Part shown: piece after piece, positions 20,091 through 30,690 of the stretch
Layout: every line of letters begins with the position of its first letter
Position numbering within the stretch: position 1 is the first letter of the stretch
The notes under the pieces: generated by a model
Database searches by the model: none
What the model was told of the DNA's origin: nothing
What the model saw: the letters and a program-made list of their open reading frames with translations, nothing else
Program-made: the position numbers and the translations under genes
Source of the DNA: Trachythela sp. YZ-2020
Taxonomy: Eukaryota > Cnidaria > Anthozoa > Malacalcyonacea > Clavulariidae
DNA length: 64,000 nt
Direction of reading: 5' to 3'
Assembly (NCBI GenBank): GCA_016169945.1
Contig: JADLSH010000085.1
Location: 806,001-870,000, forward strand

Positions 20091-21420
20091 TTATTTATTT
20101 ATTTAAAGATTTACCAAAAGGTAGGTGTTAAATGCAATAGGACATTAACAAGTACAAACAGACATAGTGTTAATTTGGCGACATTTAGGACATATTAGTT
20201 TATAAGTTCGTATATTGTCACCATCAAAGACATGGTGAAGTCTAGTGAAGTAAAAGGATTTAAGCTTATTTTTAAATATATTTATTGATGTCTCAGCTTT
20301 AATAGTGTCTGATATTGCATTCCAAAGATTAGCAACTCGAATAAAAAAGAGTCACAAAACAACCTTGTTGTTGAATGCTGGACATTTAGATACAGGGCAG
20401 TACTACCTCTGTAGATCTAGATCTAGACGATCAATCCAGACTTACACTTGAATAAAAAGATCAGATCCAGGTACTCCAACCAATAGTTAAGCGGGAGTAA
20501 ATTAAGGCATATTAAACGGTCTTTATAACTGTAGTTTTTATTACTGCATATATAAACTTGGTGGCTCGTCTTTGAGTCTTTTCAATTAGCAATAAGTTCT
20601 TAATCGTAGATTGTGGAGCCCATACTTCTGAAGCAAAACAAAAATGAGATCTTACAAGTGAAGTATAATTATAACAACGTTAAGGTATTCTTGTTCAGTT
20701 TAATGAAACAGTTTCTCTTCAGAAATCCCAACATTTTATTAGCTTTAGACACAATTCATTCATGTGTTCATCCCACTTCAGTTCCTTTGTTACAATGACG
20801 CCAATATCTCTTTCTTTACTAACTATTTCTACTTCAGTTTCATTGAGAATGTAAACACGTTCAGGACTGTTCTTCTTCCAGCTAATGCGTAAATTGTGGC
20901 ATTTGGATGGTTGAAAGCGAAGTTCGTTCGCAATTGACCATGGCATGAATGAAGTAAAGTTAGGTCAACTTGAAGGGTAGTAATATCAGCCAAGGATTTG
21001 ATTATTTTATAGCACTTGGAGTCGTCAGCAAACATTGCCAATTTAGCAGAATTTAAAACTTGAGGCATGTCATTGACAAACAGGAGAAAAATATGGGTCC
21101 AAGTACAGAACTTTGAGGTACTCCAGACTGAACTTCTGCCCATGAGGAAAAACTACCATTTATCACTACACGTTGCTTTCTGTTGGTTAAATAGCTGGCA
21201 AACCCGACTTAAATAATGAACCAGTAATTCCAAAATAATTGAGCTTTGATAGCTAGTAACTTCGCATGGCAAACGGAATCGAAGGCCTTAGAAAAATCCA
21301 AGTAGATAAGGTCAATCTCAAGGCCTTTGTCAAGGGCGCAGCCGATTTCATGGAAAACTTCAATTAATTGGGCATTGCATGATAAGCCTTTCGTAAAACC
21401 ATGTTGCTTATTGAATAAGC
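20090..21420 (-). pseudogene. Degraded LINE reverse transcriptase (jockey/CR1 type)
   Basis: The minus-strand translation, across several frames and stops, shows [15 protein letters not shown] (motif A) near 21300, a degraded GVPQ-SVLGP (motif B) near 21100, LAMFADDSK (motif C, FADD) near 21030, and a thumb-region LGI-like block near 20800 (ERDIGVIVTKELKWDEH). Scattered LINE-like residues continue to about 20100. It has many stop codons and an altered motif B, so it is an old dead copy, different from the LINE at 5.5-18.6 kb. Confidence 0.8.
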
Positions 21421-21765
21421 AAGTTTAGGCATATAAGTGCATGTGCGTGACGCGAATTCAATACAAATGGCACCTGATACGCCTTTGAAAGTTTGTGGGA
21501 GTAATGATCATTCACAATATATTAACTATTTTCTCAATTTTATTAGTTAATTTCCCTGCAAATATAACTGGGGCAAATAACACGTCAGCTGCAAATAACT
21601 GGTACAAATAATGGTCTGAGCACGCGCATTGGCCAAATTCGTTGCTCAGCTACAAATAATGATCTGCTCATGCGTAAACATTTGCAAATTAAAATGTTGT
21701 GTTTGCTTGAATCAAAAACGTGTGAAAAGAAGCCAATTTTGCAGAAAACTTATTTCGCACTGGGG

Positions 21766-23579
21766 AATCCATAGCTTCGGCGTGGAAATCAATGGGGGGT
21801 ATGCGTGGGCGTACTCGGACAAACAAACCGCGATCCTTAATAAAAATAGAGTAAAATAGGTAAAATTAAACGGCATTTTTCGCCGGAGTATGCGTTTTTC
21901 CCCAACCTTTTTTGTCTCACCCCATGAAGGATAACACAAACTTACAAATTTTTGTGCTGAGTTTGCGAAATTTTTTAAAATGCATTTGCGAGCGTACAAA
22001 GTATAAACGGGTATACGCGCTGTATGGCCGCACTATAGTTAGCTTTTATCTTTAACAGGAATAGTATGCAAAGCTACAGATTATAAAAATATGATATAAA
22101 TCCATGCACTTATGTCTAAGGAATAAACCTCTTGTCATTGCGTGGTTAATCAAGAAAGGAAATGCGTATATGGGAGCGTCAGACTAGCTTGTTGCGCAAA
22201 CGTTCTAGTTGCTATATAGTAGCATAAATAATATCTAGCGTTCAGAAATTCAGAATTACTAATTGTAAGTGTATCTTAAACTGAAATTGTGATTTATTTC
22301 AATTTTTTCTCTACAATATGGATATTAATCTCGAGGAAAAATTTAAAACTATGAAAATGCCAGAGTTAAAGAAATATCTGCAAGATCGTGGCGTTAGTGT
22401 GAACAGCCAGCTAAAGCCAGGGTTAGTCGCTATTGTGATAAATCGAATAACTATCGAGCAAGAGAAGCAAAATTGCGACGGTTGCTTATCCACGGTTGCC
22501 AGTTAGCCGACCTATTTACGATGAAAGTGGAAAATGATTTTCAGAACTCCCCTCCTTTTGGTCTTTTTGACATCTTTAACCACCTTATATACCATTCTTC
22601 TGAATATGACAAGCAAGGTCTAGCCGCATATAAAACATACAAAGATTACCGTCTCTTTCGCGCAGGGTATGTGGAATCCTTACAAACCTGTTATCAGAAG
22701 GAAACTGGTGTACACGGTTTATGTTGGTAAAGTTAAACCGACCATGAAGAGAAGGCAAAAGACGGAAAACCATTCTACAGCTTGTGGTTTATTTTAGAAG
22801 GTAAAGGAGCAAATCGTGGTAGTATTGTAGATGCATATTGTCTATGTTTAGGAGGACGTTATGGTGGGTGCAAGCACATTGCGGCTGCGTTTTACTCGTT
22901 AGAAGAACTTTTAAACAGCCGCGGAGAAGACAGCGTCACAACGGTGGACCTTGCGTGTGGATTAGAAAACCTTCCCCTCAAACCACCCCGTGCGAGTTAA
23001 AAGATCTTAAAATCGGGAAAAATAATGGCAACAACGTTGGAGAATCAAAGAGTCCCAAAAGGTCGTACATGTTTTCAGAATACATTGATTACGATCCTCG
23101 TGCTATATGGAACAGAATGCCATGTAACACGAACGAACTAATGGGTGTGGTCGAAGCGATGACTGCAATGATCGATAAACCTACCATCCTGGGCGTACTT
23201 GAGAATCAGTTACGTCTTGAAAACGATGTTTCCTCTGTTCCAGCTGTTTATCAGTAAAACAGATCCTAACCCGAATTCCAATAGCAACAAGTCGCCCAAA
23301 CGTGCAGCCATACAGCGCGTATACCCGTTTATACTTTGTACTCTCGCAAATGCATTTTAAAAAATTTCGCAAACTCAGCACAAAAATTTGTAAGTTTGTG
23401 TTATCGTTCATGGCGTGCGACAAAAAAAATTGGGGAAAAACGCATACTCCGGCGAAAAATGCCGTTTACGTTTACCTATTTTACTATATTTTTATTAAGG
23501 ATCGCGGTTTGTTTGTCCGAGTACGCCCACGCATACCCCCCATTAATTTCCACGACGAAGCTATGGATTGATATGGTTG
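21766..23579. mobile_element. DNA element with ~270 bp inverted repeats carrying a SAP/SWIM gene fragment
   Basis: 21766-22032 is the reverse complement of 23301-23579 with few differences (for example AATCCATAGCTTCG at the left end and its complement at the right). Between the arms lies a broken protein gene. No target duplication could be found, so true ends may lie further out. No transposase is recognised. The ORFs in the arms on opposite strands are mirror images of each other and probably not genes. Confidence 0.65.
22318..23257 (+). pseudogene. SAP-domain and SWIM zinc-finger protein remnant (N-terminal half of a SWIM/YqaJ-type protein)
   Basis: ATG at 22318 opens a short SAP-like helix-extended-helix (MKMPELKKYLQDRGVSVNSQ), a DNA-binding module. 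A second frame (22473-22730) continues with a linker. A third segment (22782-23000) has a SWIM zinc finger, CLCLGGRYGGCKHIAAAFYSLEELL (C-x-C...C-x-H), and the sequence shifts frame again to 23257 with GPCVWIRKPSP and FSEYIDYDPRA. This order is typical, from memory, of cnidarian proteins in which a YqaJ-like exonuclease domain follows. That domain is absent here. At least three frameshifts or stops make it a pseudogene. It may have been captured by the surrounding inverted-repeat element. Confidence 0.65.
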
Positions 23580-24168
23580 CGATCGAAAACCTTTTACAGC
23601 TGAACAAGGAAAATTTACGGGGACAAAGGCGATGAAAAACAACGATAAGCTTTATATAGTGAGTTTTTCCTTATAACTAGAAATACATGCATGCAGAATC
23701 CCCTCGCCCATTTGAACCAAAAAATTTAATTACTCCCCAAAAGTTATTGTAACATGAAGTACTGAGTCAACGAATGTAACCATGGTAACACGCAACATTG
23801 TATATTTTTTATATTTTAATTTGTACAAAATATTATTTTGTTTTTGACTATAAAATTATCAATTGCCCAACTATATAAAGTGGGTAAATGCTATTATGTA
23901 CTCTTTTAGCTTTGATTTACTGTAACATTCAACCTTAGACGTTCACAAAACGTTTCGAAATTTTCAAAAAACTGTTTTTCCTCTTGTTAATTTGTCCTTT
24001 AAATAATTTTCATTTATCTTGTTTTGTAGAGTTAACATATAAACTTACTTACATAGAGACTTACTTATAAAATGAGTGCAAAACTATTTTTGAAAAGAGT
24101 TTACATGCAAAATGGAAGTCTTCTCTTGGCTTGAACTTGCGCATGCGCATAACTTACGAAAAGGTCGA

Positions 24169-24176
24169 GTCCCGTC
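24169..24176 (+). repeat. hAT target-site duplication (GTCCCGTC)
   Basis: GTCCCGTC here and at 25148-25155 flanks the hAT element exactly. Confidence 0.9.
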
Positions 24177-25147
24177 CAGTGAACTATAAGTATACTGGAA
24201 GGCTAACTCAGGGGGGGGGAAATTGAAGCTAAGGCGTGCTTTGTAGGTAGTGCCACTCCCTTTTAACATATTTTTTTCAAAAAATACACTTTTTATATTG
24301 CAAAATTTTACCCTTTTAATTTCCTTTTATACTTTCACTATTTATCTTTGACTACACTAGAACAATTAAACTTTTTACTCAAGTACTTACAATGAACAAA
24401 GGTCGTTCAGTTTCTGAAATATTACTGGATAAAAACAAAATTTGTCAAAAACCGCGCGAAAATGTTTGGTTTTTCTGAGTTATGAGACTTTCCAAAATGA
24501 GTTAAGAGATTTTATGATACAATTTATGTAGAAAAATATAAGATACATTGAAAAATTGCTTTTCAAGCATGCAGTAACTTATTTTTGACAGTTAAAATAA
24601 GGATTATATAAGCTAGCTCAGCCGTCATATTCAAAGTGCTCACTGATGACCAACAAGAAGGCGCGAAGACAAAAATAGCACCACATCGTCAATTTGTTTA
24701 TATTTTAGAAGGGTTAAAGCAAGGACTAAAAGCTCAAGATAAAAAGCAATACCTGGAGTATAGTGCAAAATCAATTTGGGGACTGTCGAAGTGTTTTGTA
24801 GTATATTTTTTCTGAGTTAAAGAGCAAAGTTTGCTTCGGCACGTTCAAACATTTGTAATTTTTTTCCATATACGATAACGATCCGCCTCATTTTTGCTGC
24901 AGATAGATGTAAAACAGTCAAAACTAATCGCAAAACCACATTTGAATTCCAAAACATTGAAGTCTTCTGATGTAAAAAGTATTTTTCTTGCAAATTTTCG
25001 CTCAAAAACAAACTTTTGACGGAATTTGTCTCACTCCTCGGAACTCTCCTCAGTCCTTTTGAAAGTTCAAATTCCCGCGCATTGGCTTCAACGAATCATA
25101 GGACTTGATCATAGGAGTTAGCGTTCCAGTTTACTTATAGTTCACTG
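24177..25147. mobile_element. Non-autonomous hAT element, 971 bp
   Basis: The termini are CAGTGAACTATAAGTATACT and, inverted at the right end, the same sequence with one difference (AGTAAACT). The inverted repeats extend to about 35 bp (GCTAACTC). The 8 bp TSD and CAG start define hAT. The interior has no transposase, only short ORFs. Confidence 0.9.
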
Positions 25148-25308
25148 GTCCCGTCCCGTCCATGACAAAAAAAAAATGGCGGACGACTTTGCATTCCACA
25201 ATGTTTTCACATATCCGGATGTAAATCTCCGAGCGGAAATTAGTACCCTCGCACGGCGCATCGCGCCGGCTCGGGGATTAATATCTTTCATGAAGTGAAT
25301 GCTAAAAC

Positions 25309-25427
25309 AATTATTGAACTCAGTTATCGCAAAATATCGTTGTTTGTCAGTGGCTCGCAGATAAAATACTTGATCTGCTCGCCACTGACAAATCAAGATA
25401 TTTTGCTCAACCTCGTCCAATAATTGA
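25309..25427. mobile_element. Hairpin MITE (palindromic, ~119 bp)
   Basis: Imperfect palindrome with outer CAATTATTG and inner arms GTTTGTCAGTGGC / GCCACTGACAAATC. The outer part (AATTATTGAACTCAGTT) is shared with the hairpin at 51645-51800, so the two belong to one family. Confidence 0.65.
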
Positions 25428-25639
25428 ATTAATATTATCTTTACTTAGTACTTCTCACGGTACTATATACCTATATAGGTACATAACTTGATGACAATTT
25501 CTGCTAGCAAGGTTCTAGAATTTTTCAGAAAAACGTATATAAGCTACATGTGACAACAAAGAAACGGTTATTCAATAAGTACCTTCTTTTAAATTAAGCT
25601 GCGTATCATGGTTTCCTCTCTATATAATGCATCTAATAA

Positions 25640-25960
25640 GACTACTTCAGCTTGAATTCATCGTTTGAATGAATTTAGTGAGATACACTCATACTTGTCA
25701 ACAATTTCATGAGGAAGACTATTCCATGATACTGCTCCGCGGTATGAGAAACTATTTTTAAGAAATTTTGTGTTTGGTTTTGGTAGATTAAGTTTTCGGT
25801 CGTTACTTCTCGGCGCATAATTATTGTTGGAGCATGTATTAAACAGTTCTGTTCAGTGTCTCGGTGTCATTTCTCGTATTGCCTTAAATGTCATTAGTTC
25901 GTCGCGTTGTTTAAAGATATGTCCAACCAGTTCCCATTTTAGTTTTTTGAAATCTCTGCC
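25640..25960 (-). pseudogene. LINE RT C-terminal remnant
   Basis: The minus-strand frame reads KQRDELMTFKAIREMTPRH, a stop, then LNLPKPNTKFLKNSFSYRG and AVSWNSLPHEIVDKYECISL. The SYRGAVSWNSLP block is the widely conserved end of CR1/RTE-type LINE polyproteins. Only the extreme C-terminus is left. Confidence 0.8.
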
Positions 25961-25971
25961 CTTGAAGTTTT

Positions 25972-26360
25972 AATTTTGTGATAACCCGTGCGACTCTTTT
26001 TTTGTACTTTTTGTAATTTATCAATATGTGTAACATTTCCATGATGCCACACTGTCGAGCAGTATGTAAAATGTACGTGTCCTTCAGGATCATAGGATAG
26101 CTATGGGTTGGGTTGCCAATATTTCGACCCTGCTTCACGTACGTTGTTTACACTGCGGCACACAACTTGAAAAGAGACAACATGCATGCATAGAATATTC
26201 TTTTCATTCCCGGTTTCATTCCTCCCAATACCAGACCTTTTATTTTGGAAGCTACCCTCAAGTACCAGGTGGCGAAGGAACTGCATCGACTGTTGATCCA
26301 AAACTGGAACCCCAAACACATTCAAGCAAAATATGATCAAGGCATATAGTCAAACTCGAA
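25972..26360. repeat. Dispersed repeat, copy 2
   Basis: Same sequence as 1-490 without the ~110 bp insertion. Adjacent to the LINE RT remnant. Confidence 0.7.
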
Positions 26361-26495
26361 AATCCAAAAGAACTACAATAGCCTCTTCTAACCATCACGT
26401 ACTATAAAGGCCATGTTACACGACTATAAGCAATTTCGGCTGCAACATGCAACTCAATTTCTTCACAGAACAATGTTATCTAGAAATCTACGCAT

Positions 26496-26938
26496 CATAG
26501 GCGTACGGGCACAACTTTCTTTGGGGGGGCAGCCAAAATTTTGCCCGAATTTTAAAGCTTAGCCAAATTGCCCGAATTTCGATAACAACATCTTGGTAAC
26601 ACTAATAACCACTTTTAATTGTATTTAACAAATCAAGTATCTATTTTTTTGTTGACGGGGGGGCCGGGGTTTAAAATTTTACCGGAAACTCTTAACTTTA
26701 ATATCTCTTCTTAAGTGCAAAACCCGGATATTTATCTTATAAACCATAATTTTTCAACAAGACGCAAACCAGATAAATAAACAGTAGTGTAAATTATAAA
26801 ATTCTGGTTTTTTTTAAGTTCAGACTAAATAAATCTATTTTGCCCCAATATTCGTGAACCATTTGCCCGAATGACTTGAATCCCCAAATTTTTGGGGGGG
26901 CAGGTGCCCCCCCTGCCCCCACGTCCCGTACGCCTATG
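26496..26938. mobile_element. hAT-type MITE, CATAGGCGTA family, copy 1 (443 bp)
   Basis: The ends CATAGGCGTACGGGC and GTCCCGTACGCCTATG are inverted repeats. Flanks CTACGCAT (26488-26495) and CTACGCAC (26939-26946) are an 8 bp duplication with one mismatch. Copy 2 is at 47904-48347 with the same length and layout (G-rich left end, TTGCCCGAAT repeats). No ORF. Confidence 0.85.
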
Positions 26939-26949
26939 CTACGCACAGA

Positions 26950-29700
26950 AAAACATTGAACATGGCCCGCATTTAACATTACCGATATATATTATCATTC
27001 TCATTCGTTTTTCTGTTGACTTCTGATGGGCATGATTAGCAAAGGAAAAATATCGACAAAGTCAAACGAGATACGATATACTTTTCACCTAACATTGCTC
27101 TGTGTCCGAAATTGCGTTGAAAGTTGCAGGAAAAATAGCCTCGTGTAAGAAACTTTGATCCAATTTTTTTTCATTTTCTTAATTTTCATTTCAACTATCA
27201 TTATATGTGACACCCACTATAGCCTATGATTACAATATATAACGTGTATAATTAAAAGTATGTTTCTATTTGTTGCCATGTAAAACTTACGAGGAACTTG
27301 TTAAGGAGTATTTCTATTCAGTTTGAAATCAGTTCATATTTGCATGTCTGGTACTTTTCAAATCCTGTATTTAATATGTTATCCGTCTGTTAATCTGTCG
27401 ATAATTTCTACGCATTGACGATGATAACTCGACTGAAGGATATCTCGATAGTTTCTTTTGGGAAACAGTTGGTATATCTTTTTAATTCAGTAATTGCATG
27501 CTTAGTTTTGACAGTGACGGAAATTCACTCTTTCTGATGGGGGACAAACTCTCCTTAATTTCCCACAAAACGTCTAAATATCCGACAACCCCCCTTTATA
27601 CTCAAAATCGGCTGTTTTTAGCCTTTTCGGTCACCCCACCTCATCGAAATTTCGGCCACTGCGTTTCGATTCGCTATTCCATTATAATTATATCATATGA
27701 ACCTGACTATATATTTTGCAGATATTCATAAATAGAGATAATTGTTTATTATATGTTGCTCATATAAAGAATATGTTTACACGATACCAGTAAAATTCGG
27801 TACAACATGGAAATTTTCACTGTTCAATCTGTTTAGATGAAAGGTCGACTGTAAGGATTTTTGCTGTATAGTTGTTAATGTTAATGTTGATGTTGTTAGA
27901 GTTGTAGTAGTAGTTGGCGGTGGTTGTGAGTGTTGCCTATATGGCCGCCTTGCAATTTACGTATTTTGTCTCTAAATTGACTGACGATTAGAAAATTGTT
28001 CTTAAAAACGTGCTTGTAATCGAACGAAAATATAAAAGCACATCCCCTGAAAGCATATATGGCCTTCGTATGCAACTATGAATGGCTGACTGAGTAGTGA
28101 GTCCTTAACTGTGACATACTCAGTAATGAGAAGATGGATGGACCAATTGACTAATGGATAGATTGACTGCATGCGGGAAAAAATACATATGAGCTCATGG
28201 AAGGAAATTATCAGTAAAACTATAATAATTGTAAAACTTTCAGATTTTAATCTTTTATAGTTTTATTATAGATCCTTGTTCCTTGATGGGAATAAAATTC
28301 CCAACCACTGTGATGTAGATAACAACTCTATTCACGCTTCAACATAAGGGGGATACAACATGCAATTCGATTGGCTAATATGCGTGCATTATTTAAATTC
28401 AGCTGTAGGTATACAGTATGACGTCATAACGTGGTAAGAACAAAAAATTGCTTTTTAAAATAGCCTGAATTGTAGAATAACCGTACATTTGAAACCTTAC
28501 ACCTTACACCTACACCCAGATTATTTCTAACTGCCTCGTTCTTCAAACACATACACGTATCAAATTTGATTAAGTGACATTTATTATTGCCATTTAATCT
28601 TTAAACTTTAAGTTTAAACCTTTTTCAAATGATTGTTATGTTTCTTTCCGTGTTTAAACGAACAAGGAAAAGTATACGGGTATTATAGAACACCATAATT
28701 ACCTGTAAACACTTTTTCAAAATAAGTTATTTATAAGTGCCTCATTCTTGAAAACCACTTATGCAATATCGTGCGCTGAGTTTTTTGAGCACCTAATAGT
28801 TTGAAATTCAAAGTATCTGAATGCTGTAAACGAGTAATTTCAACCAAACGCTATTTATTTCAAGGCAAACAACACACTCGATGAGAGGTCGCCATATTAG
28901 TTGGACGAATTATAACTGAAAACAAATATGTAATAATGTAATATAGAATCCACTTGTGACTTCGCTCCTCAATGGTGAAACTTTGCGATAACTTAGAAAA
29001 TTGTTGATGGATTTCGTTCAGCAAATCTTGCAAAAGAATGAGCGTGATTAGAAAAACAAACATACTTTATACACTTACATCTTAAAAGAACTTTTAAAAT
29101 GATAAAAAATGGCAAAATCTATAAAAATGACGTAATTATCTATTTTGTGCCGATCGACGAAAATTGGAGATTTTTGGGCAGAAACCTATAGTTGCTGTTG
29201 CCCCAGCAACTAATTGTATCCAAACAACATGATTTTTTACGTTGGTTGCTTTTCATATTTGACCACACCTTCTGCTAAATCTGTTTTGATAATTCATTTG
29301 CTCATTCAGAAAAAAAACTGCATAGATTTAAAATATTTCCGTCATTTTTTATGTCGTAAGAACAAAGCAATATTTGTGGGACGTAATTCTGCGCGTCTGT
29401 CCTCTAATAGATCATAGCTCTCGACCAATGAAATTGTTTGAATTCTTTAGATTATTGTATAAATTATAATTTATTTCTATGCAAGCTTCTTGTTACGATT
29501 TTAGATTTATTATTTTAATTTTTCGTGACATTTCTCGTGTATTGTGATGATAAAGGTGATAATATTTATATACTAATAATAAACTTCTGTGATTATCATG
29601 CATTTCATCAGATTAAACATTTCATATTGCTTTATAATATTATTACTATACTTAGTCTAGAGTGTACGTAATATTATCAAACTGTTTAAATTAATATCAC
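26950..29700. other. No gene seen
   Basis: About 2.7 kb of AT-rich DNA. Small items only: a GTT/GTA-rich patch at 27865-27935, a TTACACC triplet near 28500, and an imperfect palindrome near 28215-28270. ORFs of 60-77 codons show no family resemblance. Confidence 0.5.
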
Positions 29701-29720
29701 ATCTTATATCTGCTCCATGC

Positions 29721-30110
29721 ATGGCGACCGAAAAAGGTTTTGGAAATTACGAAATGCATCAATTTGTTCTTCGCATTGGATCTCTTTTCCAATTTCCAAT
29801 ATCATTCCTCGTTGTTCAACAATATTTATCGGATTATCTTCGTATGTCTTACACGTCGTTGGACTATAATAATGGATCCCTTAAAATGTTTCAAAAATTC
29901 TTCCTCTTACATAATAATGAATCTTGCAATTACCGATATTTTAACGTGTCTCTCACGGTTTTTGATTCATTACTGGAAACCACGCATATTGATAAGTTCA
30001 GTATTCATCTATTGACTCATTTGCCACCTTATATTTCATGCTCGTCAATTTTTATGTACCATGACTTTGACCGCTACATGAGTTGTGCATGTTCATCCAT
30101 TCAAATATAG
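29721..30110 (+). pseudogene. Class A GPCR pseudogene fragment (TM1 to intracellular loop 2)
   Basis: Overlapping frames give a GPCR-like series. DPLKCFKNSSSYIIMNLAITDIL (intracellular loop 1 and TM2 with the conserved N-L-A-x-x-D) lies in the frame from 29740. A degraded TM3 follows, ending FDRYMSCACSSIQI (DRY-like) in the frame from 29721. An LRIGSLFQF region before TM2 is a poor TM1. The segments are in different frames and the remaining four helices are missing, so it is a broken, truncated copy. It is unlike the intact GPCR at 54.0 kb in sequence. Confidence 0.6.
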
Positions 30111-30690
30111 AATCATAATGCACCCAAGGCCGGCGAGAGCCAGTCACGGGCCCAGGGCAGATTGTTGAAAGCGGGCCCCCTCACTCTCTCAGACTTTGAA
30201 CGGGCAAAACAACATATAGATTCGGATCGAAATACGACCGCCAACGGTCCCCCGGAGATATTTTGAATTTCTAGGGTCTCTAGAACAGCATTTGACGCAT
30301 TCTGAGACGAGTTCTGATGAAAAATGATAACCATGAAAAAAGCTATTTCTATTGTTATTCCTGCAGGCAATGCACTTTCTCCCCACTTTCTTCCCAGATT
30401 TAAACTTTTCACAAAGTTGGTGTTTGGCTGACATGCAGTTATGATTCTATTATGCCATTTATTTCAGAAATGTATAATATATTATATATATATTAAATAA
30501 ATAGGCGCCCATACATAAAGCTTTACATGTGACGCGAACATCCTTAAGCCCCGGTCAAACGAGAATGAGAGTTGGCATTGGAAGCGTGTAAAACTCGAGA
30601 AGCGTGTAAAACACTCGGCTGCGCCTCGTGTTTTACAAGCTTCTCTCGTATTCTCCCAACATTCTCCCCTCGTGCATTATTACACCATAA
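30111..30690. other. Non-coding; possible repeat and short palindromes
   Basis: Inverted pieces AGAATCATAATGC (30108-30120) and its complement near 30442 border a 330 bp block that starts GGCCGGCGAGAGCC. It may be a MITE, but ends are weak. GC-rich palindromic AGCGTGTAAAAC repeats lie near 30590-30645. Confidence 0.35.

Larger units (their letters stand above)
23675..25258. mobile_element. Interspersed element family A, copy 2 (reverse orientation, split by a hAT)
   Basis: In reverse complement this matches 2427-2705 and 4280-4600. It lacks the ~1.57 kb hairpin-containing block of copy 1 and is interrupted by a 971 bp hAT insertion at 24177-25147. The two copies show that the family can exist with and without the hairpin. 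Confidence 0.7.

Noticed and set aside
21712..21999. 95-codon ORF in the inverted repeat (and mirror at 23336-23635)
   Set aside because: The two similar proteins arise only because the sequence is an inverted repeat. No other sign of coding.
27498..27731. 77-codon ORF in the 27-29.7 kb stretch
   Set aside because: No domain, no neighbouring signals, typical chance ORF length.
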